DNA of 64,000 nt from Takakia lepidozioides (taxonomy: Eukaryota; Streptophyta; Takakiopsida; Takakiales; Takakiaceae), in NCBI GenBank assembly GCA_030704615.1, contig CM060731.1:85790756-85854755 (forward strand), given 5' to 3'. The notes below the pieces were generated by a model. The model saw nothing but the letters and a program-made list of their open reading frames with translations, had not been told where the DNA came from and did not search any database. A program made the translations under genes and the position numbers. This document shows positions 22,690 through 33,296 of this stretch, piece by piece; the first letter of the stretch is position 1; the number at the start of each line of letters is the position of its first letter.

Positions 22690-23257
22690 ACATTAACCCA
22701 GACAACCCAGAAGCTTTCATTATTGAAGCAATTTTAGGCACCAGGACTCAAACCACCATTGATGAATTTGACGCCATATGTCTAGACATTTTTTACCTAT
22801 GCAAATGGGCTGGACACTTAATTGGCAAGCAGAGGATGACCTATTTGGGTCCCATGATGACTGTGACCTGGCCCACAACGTAGACCTACTCACCACATTC
22901 CATAAAACCACTAACACCAACTACCTAGCCCACACCCATCAGCAGCGCACCTCCCAGACACAAACCATAGACGCTCGATACGTACATAACCCCTTAGACG
23001 CTCCTGATGTACATGTCGGCATTGCCGAATGCAATCCTGACAAAGACATACTACAAATCTCCCCCATATTGCACCGCGGCAAGCGCATGACCAAGCTTTA
23101 TGCCTTTCATGGCCGCTATATCGGACTTATCCCAAATGATAGACTCACCTGGTTATGGCACATATTCTCTACCTCTAATTCCCCCCAACCCGATCACGCG
23201 AGTCAGGCAAGACTTTGCTACCGAAGTCTGTTGGCTCGTGGACCGCTATTTAAGTGA
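22690..23257 (+). pseudogene. Chromodomain-like region downstream of LINE RT, frameshifted
   Basis: Two overlapping frames (22572-22883 and 22778-23257) join at about 22810: PEAFIIEAILGTRTQ, FYLCKWAG then WQAEDDLFGSHDD, DLAHNVDLLTTFHK. The pattern (E-x-I-L-x-x-R … YLVKWxGW … W-x-x-E-D-L … F) matches a chromodomain, a histone-methyl-lysine reader used by some retroelements for targeting. It is followed by a short conserved-looking tail (RMTKLYAFHGRYIGLIPNDR). Chromodomains are usual on gypsy integrases and unusual beside LINE-type RT. Both the domain call and its linkage are tentative. Confidence 0.45.
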
Positions 23258-23389
23258 TACCCCTCCAAAAAACCCCGCTCCCCCCTCAAGCTAACACAAG
23301 GCCGGTCCCACACTACCCTCCCACCCGACATCCTAGAACATCTTATAGATTCTTTCCAAATCACACACTCTTCACTAGAAGAAAAACGC

Positions 23390-24210
23390 GGAATAACCAC
23401 TCTGTTAACCACTCATTTTGAGTGGTAAAAGACACTAAACCACTCTAGCCCCAAAGTGATGAAGAACCAGTGCATTAGGACAAGTGAGTGGTAAAAGACA
23501 TTACGTGGCACCGGTGGTTAAGGACAGTGGTTCGAACCACTCACGTCCGGGTCCACCTGTTAGCTGACATGTCACTGAGGTAAACCAACCACTTATGACA
23601 TGTCACAGTGGTAAACTGACGTGTCATAGTGGTAAAGTAATCACTTCCGTTTTGTAGTGGAGACGTGTAAGCCGGTGGTCTGTGGATGATATTGGAGATT
23701 ATGTCGACACGTGGCGACACTCTCAGCATGGTCACGTGTCGTGTGTCAGTGCTATGAAATGGATGGAGTGAAAAATTCAATGACTTCCGAAACCACTTGT
23801 TGAGTGACCACAAAATGACTCATAGAGTCATTCTATGAAAACTGAGAATATACAATATCACTCACAAAGTGGTTATGTGAGTGGATGACGTCTCTCAGTA
23901 GGTCATTGGAATGATTACCTACAGAGTGGTGTGTAAGCTATTTGAGTCATTCATGGTGTCTCTCTGAGTGGGAACTATGGATTTGAGTCATTACTAACAG
24001 AGTGGTGTGTAAGTGATTAGGAATACCACTGGAGAATTCATACCACTAGTACAGTAATATATATGTGACTACTTATACCACTATACAAGTGGTAATGTAG
24101 GCAATTGTGTGCATTTGGCTACTCCCACAATTTTAAATTATACCCACTATTACAGTGATGTGCAAGTGATTATGAACATGACTAGAGGAACACATACCAC
24201 TAGTGTAGTG
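23390..24210. repeat. Subterminal-type repeat region with CACTA-like right end
   Basis: At least fifteen copies of ACCACT/AGTGGT-type motifs (GAGTGGT, CCACTC, GAGTCAT) in both orientations, ending CCACTAGTGTAGTG at 24210, which read on the minus strand is CACTACACTAG, identical for 11 bp to the terminus at 20394. Typical of CACTA subterminal regions. The three bases after it (TTT) have no partner found. Confidence 0.5.
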
Positions 24211-24509
24211 TTTAAAGAAGTACCATTGGGGATTCAAGCTCCACAAAATAGAATAGAATCCCAGAGAGTTAAGTGCTGGAACACTGTCAACAAAATCCAG
24301 CCATGATAAAAGCACTAAGCCTAACTTCTACACGGCGTCTCCGCATGCATGCTAGGAACACTGAACTGCTTTCATGCTTTTTTCTCACTGCTAGCAATGT
24401 CTATGCCCGGGCGAACGAAATCTAAGCCTTCTTCATGTTCTTCTCTGGCCAAAGACAAATCAGACCAACGACATCCTCCAACATTGTTTGCGGTGGGACC
24501 TCTTTCTCG

Positions 24510-25250
24510 TTAGGGTGAGGCAAGACATAATTGGCAATATATATCATTCACCTCAACCCGCCACAATCCCTCAGGTATAACACTGCAGTGATATGTATCT
24601 TTGTCAGGCACACCAGTGACAATTCCACTGGCAGCCCTGTGTCGTGGTAAATGAGGATCATGTAGGCTGATTTTGTCCTTCAACTTAAACTGCACACAAC
24701 ACCCACCATAAAACCCACATTAATCAACCCATGAAGACATACATGTACATTGAAAACTAGATAATGGCCCAGTATAAGCAATCACTGAAAGTGTAGAGTA
24801 ATATCTGTCACTGTGGCAGGGGGTTGATATTTGGGGGTTGCCTTTGAAGGCGCCGCAGATGGTGCACTGTCGGTGGCAGTATCAAGAGCGGCTTTCTCAG
24901 CCTGCAAACATCACGCCCAACACCCCTTAGTAGTTTCATTTAGCAATGCATCTACTAATAGTTTGAAGTACCCAACATGTAAATGGCCATATTGTACAGA
25001 ACTGATAGCCAACAGGTGCATGCATGCTCACCTCTAGTACGGAAACTGCCGCATGGAGAGATGCCTCCTGAAGGCCCACCTGACTCTTACTCCCGCTAGA
25101 ACTTGGTGTTATGTCACCATTTGCATCAGTCCAGGACTTTGTGCCTTTGGCAGCATTGGCTCTGGTTACACGCTCTCCTTTTCGCATGTACTTCTTTTCA
25201 GCTCTCTTCACGATGGCTGGGGCAGGGTCCTCTACTTTAGCCCCCTTCTA
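24510..25250 (-). pseudogene. TNPA-like C-terminal exons, second copy
   Basis: Three minus-strand exons: about 25250-25032 (KRAEKKYMRKGERVTRANAA, SKSQVGLQEASLHAAVSVLE) ending at a GTGAGC donor; from 24901 (AEKAALDTATDSAPSAAPSK) after a TTTGCAG acceptor; and 24689-24510 (FKLKDKISLHDPHLPRHRAA, SGIVTGVPDKDTYHC, LWRVEVNDIY). The last is homologous to the domain at 19632-19825 and lies in the opposite orientation. No upstream domains remain on this side. Confidence 0.5.
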
Positions 25251-25327
25251 CATGCCAACAAAACAACAAGGTATAGTACATGAGTACGTCTTACAATACC
25301 TGATGCATAGAATTCATGGCACACACC

Positions 25328-25468
25328 GGGGGCTACTATTTCATGAGCCATGAGCCATGAGCCATGAGCGACATGAGCCATGAGCAGAGTCGTAAGTGTC
25401 GAAAAAAACATGAGCAGGACTATTTTCCGGAAATGAGTGTCAGCGGGAAATAGGGTTTAGGTGTCACG
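25328..25468 (+). repeat. Inverted terminal-like repeat, left copy
   Basis: Starts GGGGGCTACTATTTCATGAG, then tandem CATGAGC units, a GAAAAAAACATGAGC segment, and ends GGAAATAGGGTTTAG…CACGG-like. The right copy at 33297-33397 has the same order in the opposite orientation. Similarity stops exactly at the outer GGGGG. Confidence 0.8.
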
Positions 25469-25797
25469 GTCATAGGGGGAGAAGGACCTCCCGATGAAGG
25501 AGGTTCGGCAATGTTTTTTAGAATTACATATTGAAAGGCAATGTTTCGCGAATGGTAGGGTGGTATTGCTCTGTACAATGGGGGCCCATTTCAGCCTACC
25601 AGCCACTTGCAAAATCCACCCACACTCCCAATCCCAAACGAAATGAGGAATGATGCATTCTGGGAACGATGGATATAGAATAGAACAAAAAGAGGGCACA
25701 ATGGGGTTTTTATTGATCCACATGAATTGCATTTGAAGCACGTCTACTGTGCTGATTGTGCAAACAAATCTTTAGCCCTGTGCCTTCTGAATACAAG

Positions 25798-26511
25798 TCA
25801 CGTTGTCAATGGGACTTTGACTGCTCTGAGAACTAGCTCATGAGTCATCGGGCTCCTCCAGGTAAACTGGATTGCAGCTGTTGTACCGCCCCTGTTGATG
25901 TTCACCACAATGTCGTGCCCTTCAATCATACCACCATCGAATATGGAAAGCTTCACGTTTTCGTCGTCCACACCAATGCGAATGTCCCCATACAATGGAG
26001 AAGAGGAGCGCACTCCTTCAGGAGTATACATCTCTCCGATGGAGTCCACCCACGTCCACTGGCAGCACTTCCACCGCAACAGCATAGCAGTGCGCATTCT
26101 TCTGCATGGGTGCCCGTCGTAGCTGGGAAAATCGCAATCAAGGATGCGCAGGAGCCACGGACTCCTCAGACCAAGATCGTCACCCCGCTTGAAGGCGTAG
26201 TGGCCTGGGATATACTCAAAAGCGGACAATGTTTCCACATTCGAACCAGTATCTTCTGTGTAATCTGTGTACCAGATAACGATGTCTCCCGATGTGGCCG
26301 AATACATTGCATAATCGAAGCCTCCATAAGGGCAGTCGTCCCGGTTCCGGAAGCACGGCATCCTTGCAAAGGAGGACCTGAGGACGTCTTTGATGCCGAT
26401 GACAATGACCTTGTGGACAACAACGAAGCCCTTAGATTTTCGAAATGATGAGAAGCGGAAGAGCAGTGCGGGCTCCAATAATGGAGCATCTGGGTCCCAC
26501 GTACCCACCAA
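25798..26511 (-). CDS. Unknown protein, head-to-head paralogue A
   Basis: A 237-codon frame starting MVGTWDPDAP. Notable stretches: VVHKVIVIGIKDVLRSSFAR, DDCPYGGFDYAMYSATSGDI, FEYIPGHYAFKRGDDLGLRS, KCCQWTWVD, SSSPLYGDIRIGVDDENVKL, FDGGMIEGHDIVVNINRG, HELVLRAVKVPLTT. It resembles a small globular, mostly beta protein with conserved Cys/Trp; I do not recognise the family. It is homologous over its whole length to the divergent frame at 26880-27479. It is intact here while its partner is frameshifted. The start could be further upstream if an exon exists near 26530. Confidence 0.55.
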   Translation of the reverse strand: MVGTWDPDAPLLEPALLFRFSSFRKSKGFVVVHKVIVIGIKDVLRSSFARMPCFRNRDDCPYGGFDYAMYSATSGDIVIWYTDYTEDTGSNVETLSAFEYIPGHYAFKRGDDLGLRSPWLLRILDCDFPSYDGHPCRRMRTAMLLRWKCCQWTWVDSIGEMYTPEGVRSSSPLYGDIRIGVDDENVKLSIFDGGMIEGHDIVVNINRGGTTAAIQFTWRSPMTHELVLRAVKVPLTT

Positions 26512-26879
26512 TCATCGTGTAACGTGTTCATCACGCCAGCGGTGGATGAACCGATACCTCTTTCTCATCCATGGGGTATAGTTTGAAATCTGCCACCGAA
26601 GTCCATCCCCCGGATGGAAATTTGGCGCCGCATTTACATCAAAGGGGGATGGACTTCGTCGTCTCGAGTGGCTATAGGCCCACCTGGCACTTACTGCCCA
26701 TAGTTTGCATGGCAGGGAAGGAAACTGAAACGGCTACATTCACGGATGAGCCAATCTTCATCCGTGCAGGTTCCTGTAGGGGGGGAATTTAAATGGGCCC
26801 TGGAGTGTTTGTGAGGAATTGCAGCGTTTGCTTGAACTTCTTCCAGCCACCGCGCTACTGCCTCCTCCATCCGAGAGCT

Positions 26880-27479
26880 GCTGTCATTGAGCGTACTCCG
26901 CTACTCTTTTTTCAAGGATGTCGTGCCGTCAAAATCCTGCAGACTGCCCTTATCGTGGCCACGATTATGCTATGTTCAAACCAAAATCAGGAGACATCAT
27001 TGTCTGGCTCTCTGTTTTCACAGACGCGTCTTTGCGCGCAATGGAGTATTTGGAGGGCTATTACCGCTTTGAGCGAGGTGAGGGCGAGGGTCAATGCGGT
27101 CCGTGGGTCCTGAAAATTGTTGACCTCGATATACCAAGGTGGGTTGGGATGTCGGATAGATCACGCACGGCCTCCCTTTGGTGCTGGAACTGCTGCCAGT
27201 GGACCAGGGAGAGGGACGGACCGGGAAAATCATATTCGTGGAGTTCACTCCGCTCTTCCAGTGTATGGAGACATTCGGTTGAGTTGCGAAGACGAATCGC
27301 ACGGGCACATGAGGCCCATAGTGACCTTGTCAATGTATGATGGTGGTATGATTGATGGGCATGACATTGTCGTCGGCTCCACCAAGGGCACCAGATCGAC
27401 CGCATTGCAGTTTACCTCGAGGTGCCGCATCAGTAATGAGCTTGTTTTGAGGGCTATCGAAGTTTCGTCGACTTGGTGA
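26880..27479 (+). pseudogene. Unknown protein, head-to-head paralogue B (frameshifted)
   Basis: Matches paralogue A segment by segment: RMSCRQNPADCPYRGHDYAM, SGDIIVW, YLEGYYRFERGEG, CCQWT, then after one or more frameshifts near 27200-27260 VYGDIRLSCEDESHG, YDGGMIDGHDIVVGSTKGT, NELVLRAIEVSSTW. About 45 per cent of residues agree by eye. The closing segment is as conserved as the centre, so both were once coding. Divergent orientation leaves about 370 bp between the conserved cores. Confidence 0.6.
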
Positions 27480-27590
27480 CGCCCATGTAGAAGGAGGAAG
27501 GGCTTAGATTTGTCTGGAGTTGCTAAATGTGAGACACCATGTTCGATCAATAAAACAACCCATCGTACCTCACTTCTGTGTGCTTCTGTT

Positions 27591-27686
27591 TCATTGTGTT
27601 CAAGAACTGCCGTAATTGGCCCATTGTGTTCAAGAACTGCCGTAATTGGCCCATTGTGTTCAAGAACTGCCGTAATTGGCCCATTG
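27591..27686 (+). repeat. 30-bp tandem repeat, three copies
   Basis: Unit GTGTTCAAGAACTGCCGTAA plus TTGGCCCATT, three essentially identical copies. No coding role seen. Confidence 0.95.
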
Positions 27687-27819
27687 TTTACAATTTGTGG
27701 TCTCATTTCTACAATCTGTCCATATGAATATACCAGAGTCAGCGATAGCAGAGTCTTGAGGTGAAGGAAATCCATGTATGAGTAAAAGGAAACATGTACA
27801 TGCCGAAGCTCGGAAATTC

Positions 27820-28850
27820 GGCACCACATTTCATTTTTCTCCATGCAGTGATTTCTGACAGCTCCCTTTCCTCCGTTGTGGTCGTAACGGAAATGTTGTA
27901 CCGCATTTCATTTCTTGACATGGCATTACCATACTTTGAATTGGAAATGCGGCACCATATTGGACCTTGAATTGTCCAAGCATGTCCAATCATTAATGCT
28001 TGTCCATGTCCATACTGGAAATGCGGCACCGCATTTCCATGTCCATCATCGAAATTTCGTACCGGACAATGGAATGCGGCACCGCATTTCCGGAGAGCAC
28101 AATGGAATGCGGTGCCACATTTCCGTCGAAGGGTCTGGAATTGGACAAACAACGATGTCCGTTCTGAAAATGCGGCACCGCATTTCCATGTCCGTCATCA
28201 AAATTTCGTATTGGACAATGGAATGCGGTGCCGCATTTCCGTCCAACAAGACGGAATGCCCACACGGGTCTGGAATTGGACAAACAACGATGTCTGTTTT
28301 GGAAATGCGGCGCCGCATTTCCATGTTTGGCAATCGAAAGTTCTTATTGGACAATGTAATGCGGTGCCGCATTTCCGTCAAAGGGTCTGGAATTGGACAA
28401 ACAACGATGTCCGTTTTGGAAATGCGGCGCCGCATTTCCATGTACGTCATCGAAATTTCTTATTGGTCAATGGAATGTGGTGCTGCATTCCCGTCTAGCA
28501 TCATGGAATGGGGAGCCACATTTCCGTCGATGGGTCTGCTGTTGGAAAAACGTCCATCTCCAAAATGTAAATGTGGCACCGCATTTCCATGTTCGACCTC
28601 CGCATGCGGGGTGACATATCCATTTACCTCCATGGAAGGAGCTGGCAATTGGCAAAACTGCCGTGTCGAGAACGGAAATGCGGCACCGCATTTCCGTTCG
28701 GCCGAGCAGTTTCTGATGTCCAAACCATGAAACGGAAAATTGTTCTTGCCCCGGTTTTGGAAATGCGGTGCCGCATTTCCAAAGGAGGTTTTTGCAGTTG
28801 CCACATTTCCGTTCCGACATGGAAATGCGGTGCCGCATTTCTGATTTTGG
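27820..28850. repeat. Cluster of 22-bp inverted repeats (AAATGCGG…CCGCATTT)
   Basis: About 17 copies of arms GGAAATGCGG and CCGCATTTCC around a 2-nt centre (CA, TG or CG; CG gives a perfect palindrome). Well preserved copies start near 28017, 28168, 28302, 28418, 28674, 28757 and 28820; others have one or two changes. Between 28130 and 28500 they sit in a higher-order tandem of about 125 bp with two inverted repeats per unit, joined by TCTGGAATTGGACAAACAAC. Long frames on both strands across this block (up to 271 codons) just translate the repeat. Confidence 0.9.
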
Positions 28851-30129
28851 GAGGGACGTGGTTTGGACGATGTTGTCGTTGAGAAGCACATGGGAGAGGG
28901 GACATGAAGGACGGGGAGAATTTCCTTTATATACTCTGGAAGAGAATTTAAATGTACAGAGAGTTTCATTAAAATTCTATTAATCTTGAAAATCATCACT
29001 ATCGTCGTCCTGTCCTTAACTGTCCTGCTCCGCCTCCACCCCGTCATTGCCTTTCTCATCTCCAGCGGACTGCTCGTTGGCCAGGCTTTCAAAAATCCCA
29101 TCTTCCCCTTGCAGAACCGACCATCTCACCTCCGTTGGTTCGTCGTCCTCCCTGTCTGCATCGCTCTCATCCGCTGAATCACATATGAACTTTCGCACCC
29201 GTCTACCTGTCTCAGCTGTTGCCAACTCTTTCCTTATCCTTCTGTCCTCCCTAGCCCTCTCCAAAATCTGCTCTACTTTACTGGGATTCTCACATCGTCT
29301 AATCGCTGTATTTGTGAGTTTAGCTGCATAACTAGTCCTTCACCGGGCTCGTCATGAAGTCGGCCCTCGCAAAGAACGGGACATTCTTCCTGGCAGGAAG
29401 TGTAGGCCCTACATGTTTCGACCCGGATCCTGGAATCCTGCACATAACAATCACCAACGAGACCAATGAGAACCACAGTCTGGAAATGTGTTTGACAAAA
29501 AATCACCCAGAAGGCTTTGCAAACTTACAATTTTTGCACTCACTCGTATTCCGGGTTCTCCTCGGCATCAATGTCCACTGTCTCTTCCTCCGACTCCGAC
29601 GAATCTGAGGAGTCTTTGGCTTCGATGGGAGCCTTCACATTCCGTTGCAGCCCTTCCAGATGGGATCCCCAGACGGATATGTCCTCCTCGTAGGCAAAGA
29701 GGTGCCGGTCGGAAAACCGCTCAGCCCACATTGAGGCACCTGTTACAATGCCATCCACACATTATGACATGGCCCTTCAGATGTTGCGAATTAAAGCATA
29801 ACGAGAATTTGCAGAACAGCATAGAACAAGATTTTGCATACCTGTCCTACAGACGAGGTCGAGCACTGTGCCCTCCACGTCAGTGCATGTCTCCATAATT
29901 GTGTGAATGAAGGCAGGGCTCTGAGTCTGTGAATACCGCAGGGGTTCTGTTGAAGTGAGGCTATGAGGGAGAAGTTCCGTGGGAACGTTGTTGAATATGA
30001 CATCGTAATCGATGGGGTCGCAGTTCGGGTCAACCAACAATCCCTCCTTCCAGAAAGCAAAGGTGGAGTTCTCCTTCACAAAGCAGTATGCATCGAACTG
30101 CTTCGTCTGCATACACAGTGGGGAACGAT

Positions 30130-30160
30130 TAGAAATCGAATGCGGCACCGCATTTCAAAA
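30130..30160. repeat. Inverted repeat in intron of methyltransferase-like gene
   Basis: ATGCGGCACCGCATTTC with slightly worn arms, inside the intron 30107-30202. Same unit as the cluster at 28 kb. Confidence 0.85.
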
Positions 30161-31394
30161 CTCCTAAGAAAATGAAAGGACGACTACCAATGTCGTAATT
30201 ACCTTCTTCCCTTCACTCCGAAGGCCCAATGTGTTGATGCACGTCCACTTCTTCTTCAGAATTGGGACGGCGCTCCTACGGGTCCACTTCGCAATTCCTG
30301 TCTGCGTGTTTTTGTCTCTACTCGCCAGGACAACCACACAGCCTCTGTCGTCCAACACCATGCGGGCGAGCCCGAATCCTTTCTTCCAAAAGTCCTCGGA
30401 GTACCTGTTCCAAGACGGCAAAGCTTGTAGTCCTTCCACGGGCTCTCCGTCCGGAATATCCAAGATGATCATATCGCAAGACCACTCGGTGGCATTTCTG
30501 CCCCTCCTGCAATCCTTGTCTGCACACACCCTCTCAAAGAACAAGACCATCTTCAGAAACCCAGGGGTGTCGGAAGGCTCTTCGGCAGCCGCCTTCTTCA
30601 GTGCTCTGCCCTTCAGACCCTCCATGGTCTTCATGTATGCCAACTTGGTTGCCCGTCCATCCAAAGCCGCCAAGAAACTCTCATTTACACACTGGACTAC
30701 TGTATCGGGATCCATTTTTGGCCTCTTCATTTCCACCGGCTCGAAAGGGTGCCCCCCCGGGGGGTTGAAGAGTGCCTTCTTTGCCGAGCCTGTTCTCATC
30801 CTTCTCGTGACAACGGTGGGCACATGGGATTTTGGCTACGTTTCGGGGGGTGGGCTGGTTGCAAAGTCTCCATCGGAGTCCTCTTCGTCACCCTCTTCCT
30901 GCACTATCTGTTTCTGCTTCTTCATTTTCTTGGGTGTCACAACTGCTGCTCCTTGCTGGCGAGTCCTCTTCTTCGACCCCTTCTGTTGAGCCTGCATAGC
31001 TGCATCCACCGTCTTCTGTGCCATCTCAGCTGCCTTTCTGGATTGTTCCAGAGCAACATCTTCCTTTGCCAACTCTGGCCCAGCAGGGACATGTCTTTCC
31101 TTTCTCTTCTCTTCTGCTTTCGCGTACAGATCTTTCTCAGACTCGTCAACAAATCCGCCAGACATGTCCAGGTACCACGGGCATCCAACGAGATGCGCGG
31201 CATGCCATTGTTTCTGCATCTCGGGTGTGTAGACACAGCTTGGGCCCGCCACGGTCCAAGCCATGAAGAACGGGGGCTCTTGAGCCAGGGCCCCTGTGTG
31301 AAGAAGCACGTATTTCATATATCTGCAGGGCAGTCAACATGCGTGAGCAAAAGTTGAGAGCAACGTACTCGCAGAGTGCAACCGAAAACATAAA

Positions 31395-31418
31395 ATGCGA
31401 ATGCGGTGCCGCATTTCC
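31395..31418. repeat. Inverted repeat at the exon 5/6 intron
   Basis: GAATGCGGTGCCGCATTTCC, immediately beside the unclear end of exon 5. Its insertion may have disturbed the donor site. Confidence 0.85.
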
Positions 31419-32583
31419 CAGACAATTCTCATAACTAGGCTTCGCATAGAAGGACAGCTGGGCTTCACCTGTAAACAATTCGCATTGCAGCTTTTCCCGC
31501 TCCTGATGTGTAAACTCCACGCTCCTTCTTGCTGTCTGCAGCTCCCTGACGAAGAGGTTGTCCTTGTACGCACATCTGAAACGTGTCACGTAGTCTTCCA
31601 GTGTCTGTGTTCCATCCCATTTGACGTACAAGCCGAACGAATTTGTATGCATTACGACTTGCTCCTTCGCATTCGTCATTACCTGCGATTCCCACATGCA
31701 TTGTCACGTAGCAGTTCAGGGAATTCATTTCAGAAAAGCAAATCTGGGGAAGTACCTTGAATTACCTGGAACCACCAAGTCATGCGATTGAGCCACACAT
31801 CCACTACAGGGTCGGAAACTTCGAGTGGAAAAGACCACATTGTCCTTATACTCTCCGATGCATTCCAGATCGACAGCCACCGTGTCTGCCATTTCCGATC
31901 CAATGTCAGGAGCAGGAAGAAGAGTGGCTATTGCTAGAAAGGAACTTCAGTGCATTGAAACCTCACCTTCTCTTTCGCCTCAACACATGCCGTTGAGAGG
32001 TGATGCAGTTTCTCCAATGGCCCGAGAATAGTGTTTTGCAATCTCGGGGATGAAGTCCTTTCCAAGTGTCGGATCTGCAATGGCCACCAACTTCACAAGC
32101 TTTGACTTGTATTTCGTTCTGGACTTGACCCCGGCTTCCTTCAAGTGCTCAGTCAATGACTGCAATGTTTTGACCTGCCCCTCACTTTCCATGAAGAAAC
32201 GTTTGGCATGGGCCAAATCCAGCTTGATGTTTGACTGCCAACAAAAACATGCAGAAGCGTTACATTCGATTCATGTGGAAAGATTACTGAAAATTGGGGA
32301 AGGATGAGCAGAGGGAAATGGGTGGACGACTTACTTTGTATATCACCTCCATCATTCCATCCATAGTGAGACGATACCATGTCCGGTCAGTTTTTGCGAC
32401 GACTTTCTGAATGAGCTCGGGTTCCAGCATTTCCACAAACATGTGCGGATTAGTGAGACCAATTTTCCTCACCCTGTACAGCATATGTGCCATGTGGGTA
32501 TGCACGTACGCATTTTCAGTGACCCTGCAAGACACACTCTCGAGTTCAGTCCACGGAAGCACGGAAACAAAACAGATTGGAAA

Positions 32584-32606
32584 CTGAAATGCGGCACCGC
32601 ATTTCG
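32584..32606. repeat. Inverted repeat in first intron
   Basis: GAAATGCGGCACCGCATTTC, a 20-bp unit in the 112-bp intron 32525-32636. The intron still has good GTAAGA and CTTGCAG ends, so the unit is tolerated within a short intron. Confidence 0.9.
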
Positions 32607-33296
32607 AACGTGCTTGGGAGGGTATGAGTATCTTACGAGTTGAGGTCCGCCATGGCATTCTTGAGTAGGGAGGAGTCTGCCGCCTTCACCTTGAGGATGA
32701 CACACTCCACCATGTAATGCCAGCCAATGTGCTTGGCATGGTTCTGCTTGATGTACTTCCACCAGGCAAGAAGTCGGTGATTCACGTCCCACACAAAGAA
32801 CATTTTACCCGACATATGGCCGAAGTCTGGATCACCCTTCAGCGTTGCCTCGAATTCGTCGTTGCGAGTGTACCAGTGGGTATCCCAGGTTGACAATTCA
32901 TCCGCAGTGGGTCCACGAGATTCGCCGTCCTCATTCTCAAGGGAAATGTAGAAGGCTGGCGAACCTAGACGGTACCCTTCTCGAAATGCGAACTTGAGCT
33001 TATCCACATCTCCGGGAAATGCCTGCCTGACGATGGGAAGGGAGACCATGCGACAGAGTGGGATTCAAAGAGTCCGCTGGAATACCATGCTGCCCAGACC
33101 TCTGCCAATGCTACTGTGTGTCTCCTCCAACATTGTATCCGCTGCACTTTGGAAGGGCCAAGTTCCTCGGAAGGTGTAGGAGAGTAGTTCCCATTCCTGC
33201 TATGACAATTAGGACACAATTGTATAGACGTGGCTTGCCACCAAATTTGCAATAAAATGTTGCATTTCATTGCTATGACGAGTCCACATGACCCTA

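Larger units (their letters stand above)
29016..33049 (-). pseudogene. Nine-exon gene with permuted DNA methyltransferase-like domain
   Basis: Exons (plus coordinates): 33049-32637, 32524-32335, 32234-31967, 31885-31766, 31682 to about 31430-31485, 31322-30203, 30106-29842, 29739-29544, 29389-29016. GT-AG borders and phases agree at nearly every junction. The N-terminal half is unknown (LRYRLGSPAFYIS-like, YVHTHMAHMLYRVRKIG, WLNRMTWWFQ); the middle has a Lys/Gln coiled coil and a basic KKRTRQQG patch. The C-terminal half has, in order, CDMIILDIPDG (site of motif IV, DPPY), LARMVLDDRGCVVVLAS, PAFIHTIMETC, GTVLDLVCRTGASMWAE (motif I) and DRHLFAYEED (motif II): the circularly permuted order of beta-class N4/N6 DNA methyltransferases. 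DPPY is replaced by DIPD, so catalysis is doubtful. An acidic tail follows. Damage: 1-nt shift near 32042, TAG at 30836-30838, 1-nt shift near 29330; the exon 5/6 join is unclear. Confidence 0.65.

Noticed and set aside
23520-23540. GGTTCGAACC as a tRNA T-loop
   Set aside because: It is part of the ACCACT/AGTGGT palindrome field; no acceptor or anticodon stems fit around it.
20355-24210. One intact CACTA element spanning the LINE fragment
   Set aside because: The ends look like CACTA termini but flanking triplets (AAC and TTT) do not match and the ends may belong to different elements.
27915-28730. 271-codon plus-strand ORF and overlapping minus ORFs in the 28-kb region
   Set aside because: They only translate the AAATGCGG palindrome array (repeating CGTAFP/NAAPHF words) and appear on both strands.
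28017-28850. CRISPR-like array of repeats
   Set aside because: Spacing is irregular, repeats are near-perfect palindromes, linkers are themselves repeated, and the DNA is eukaryotic.
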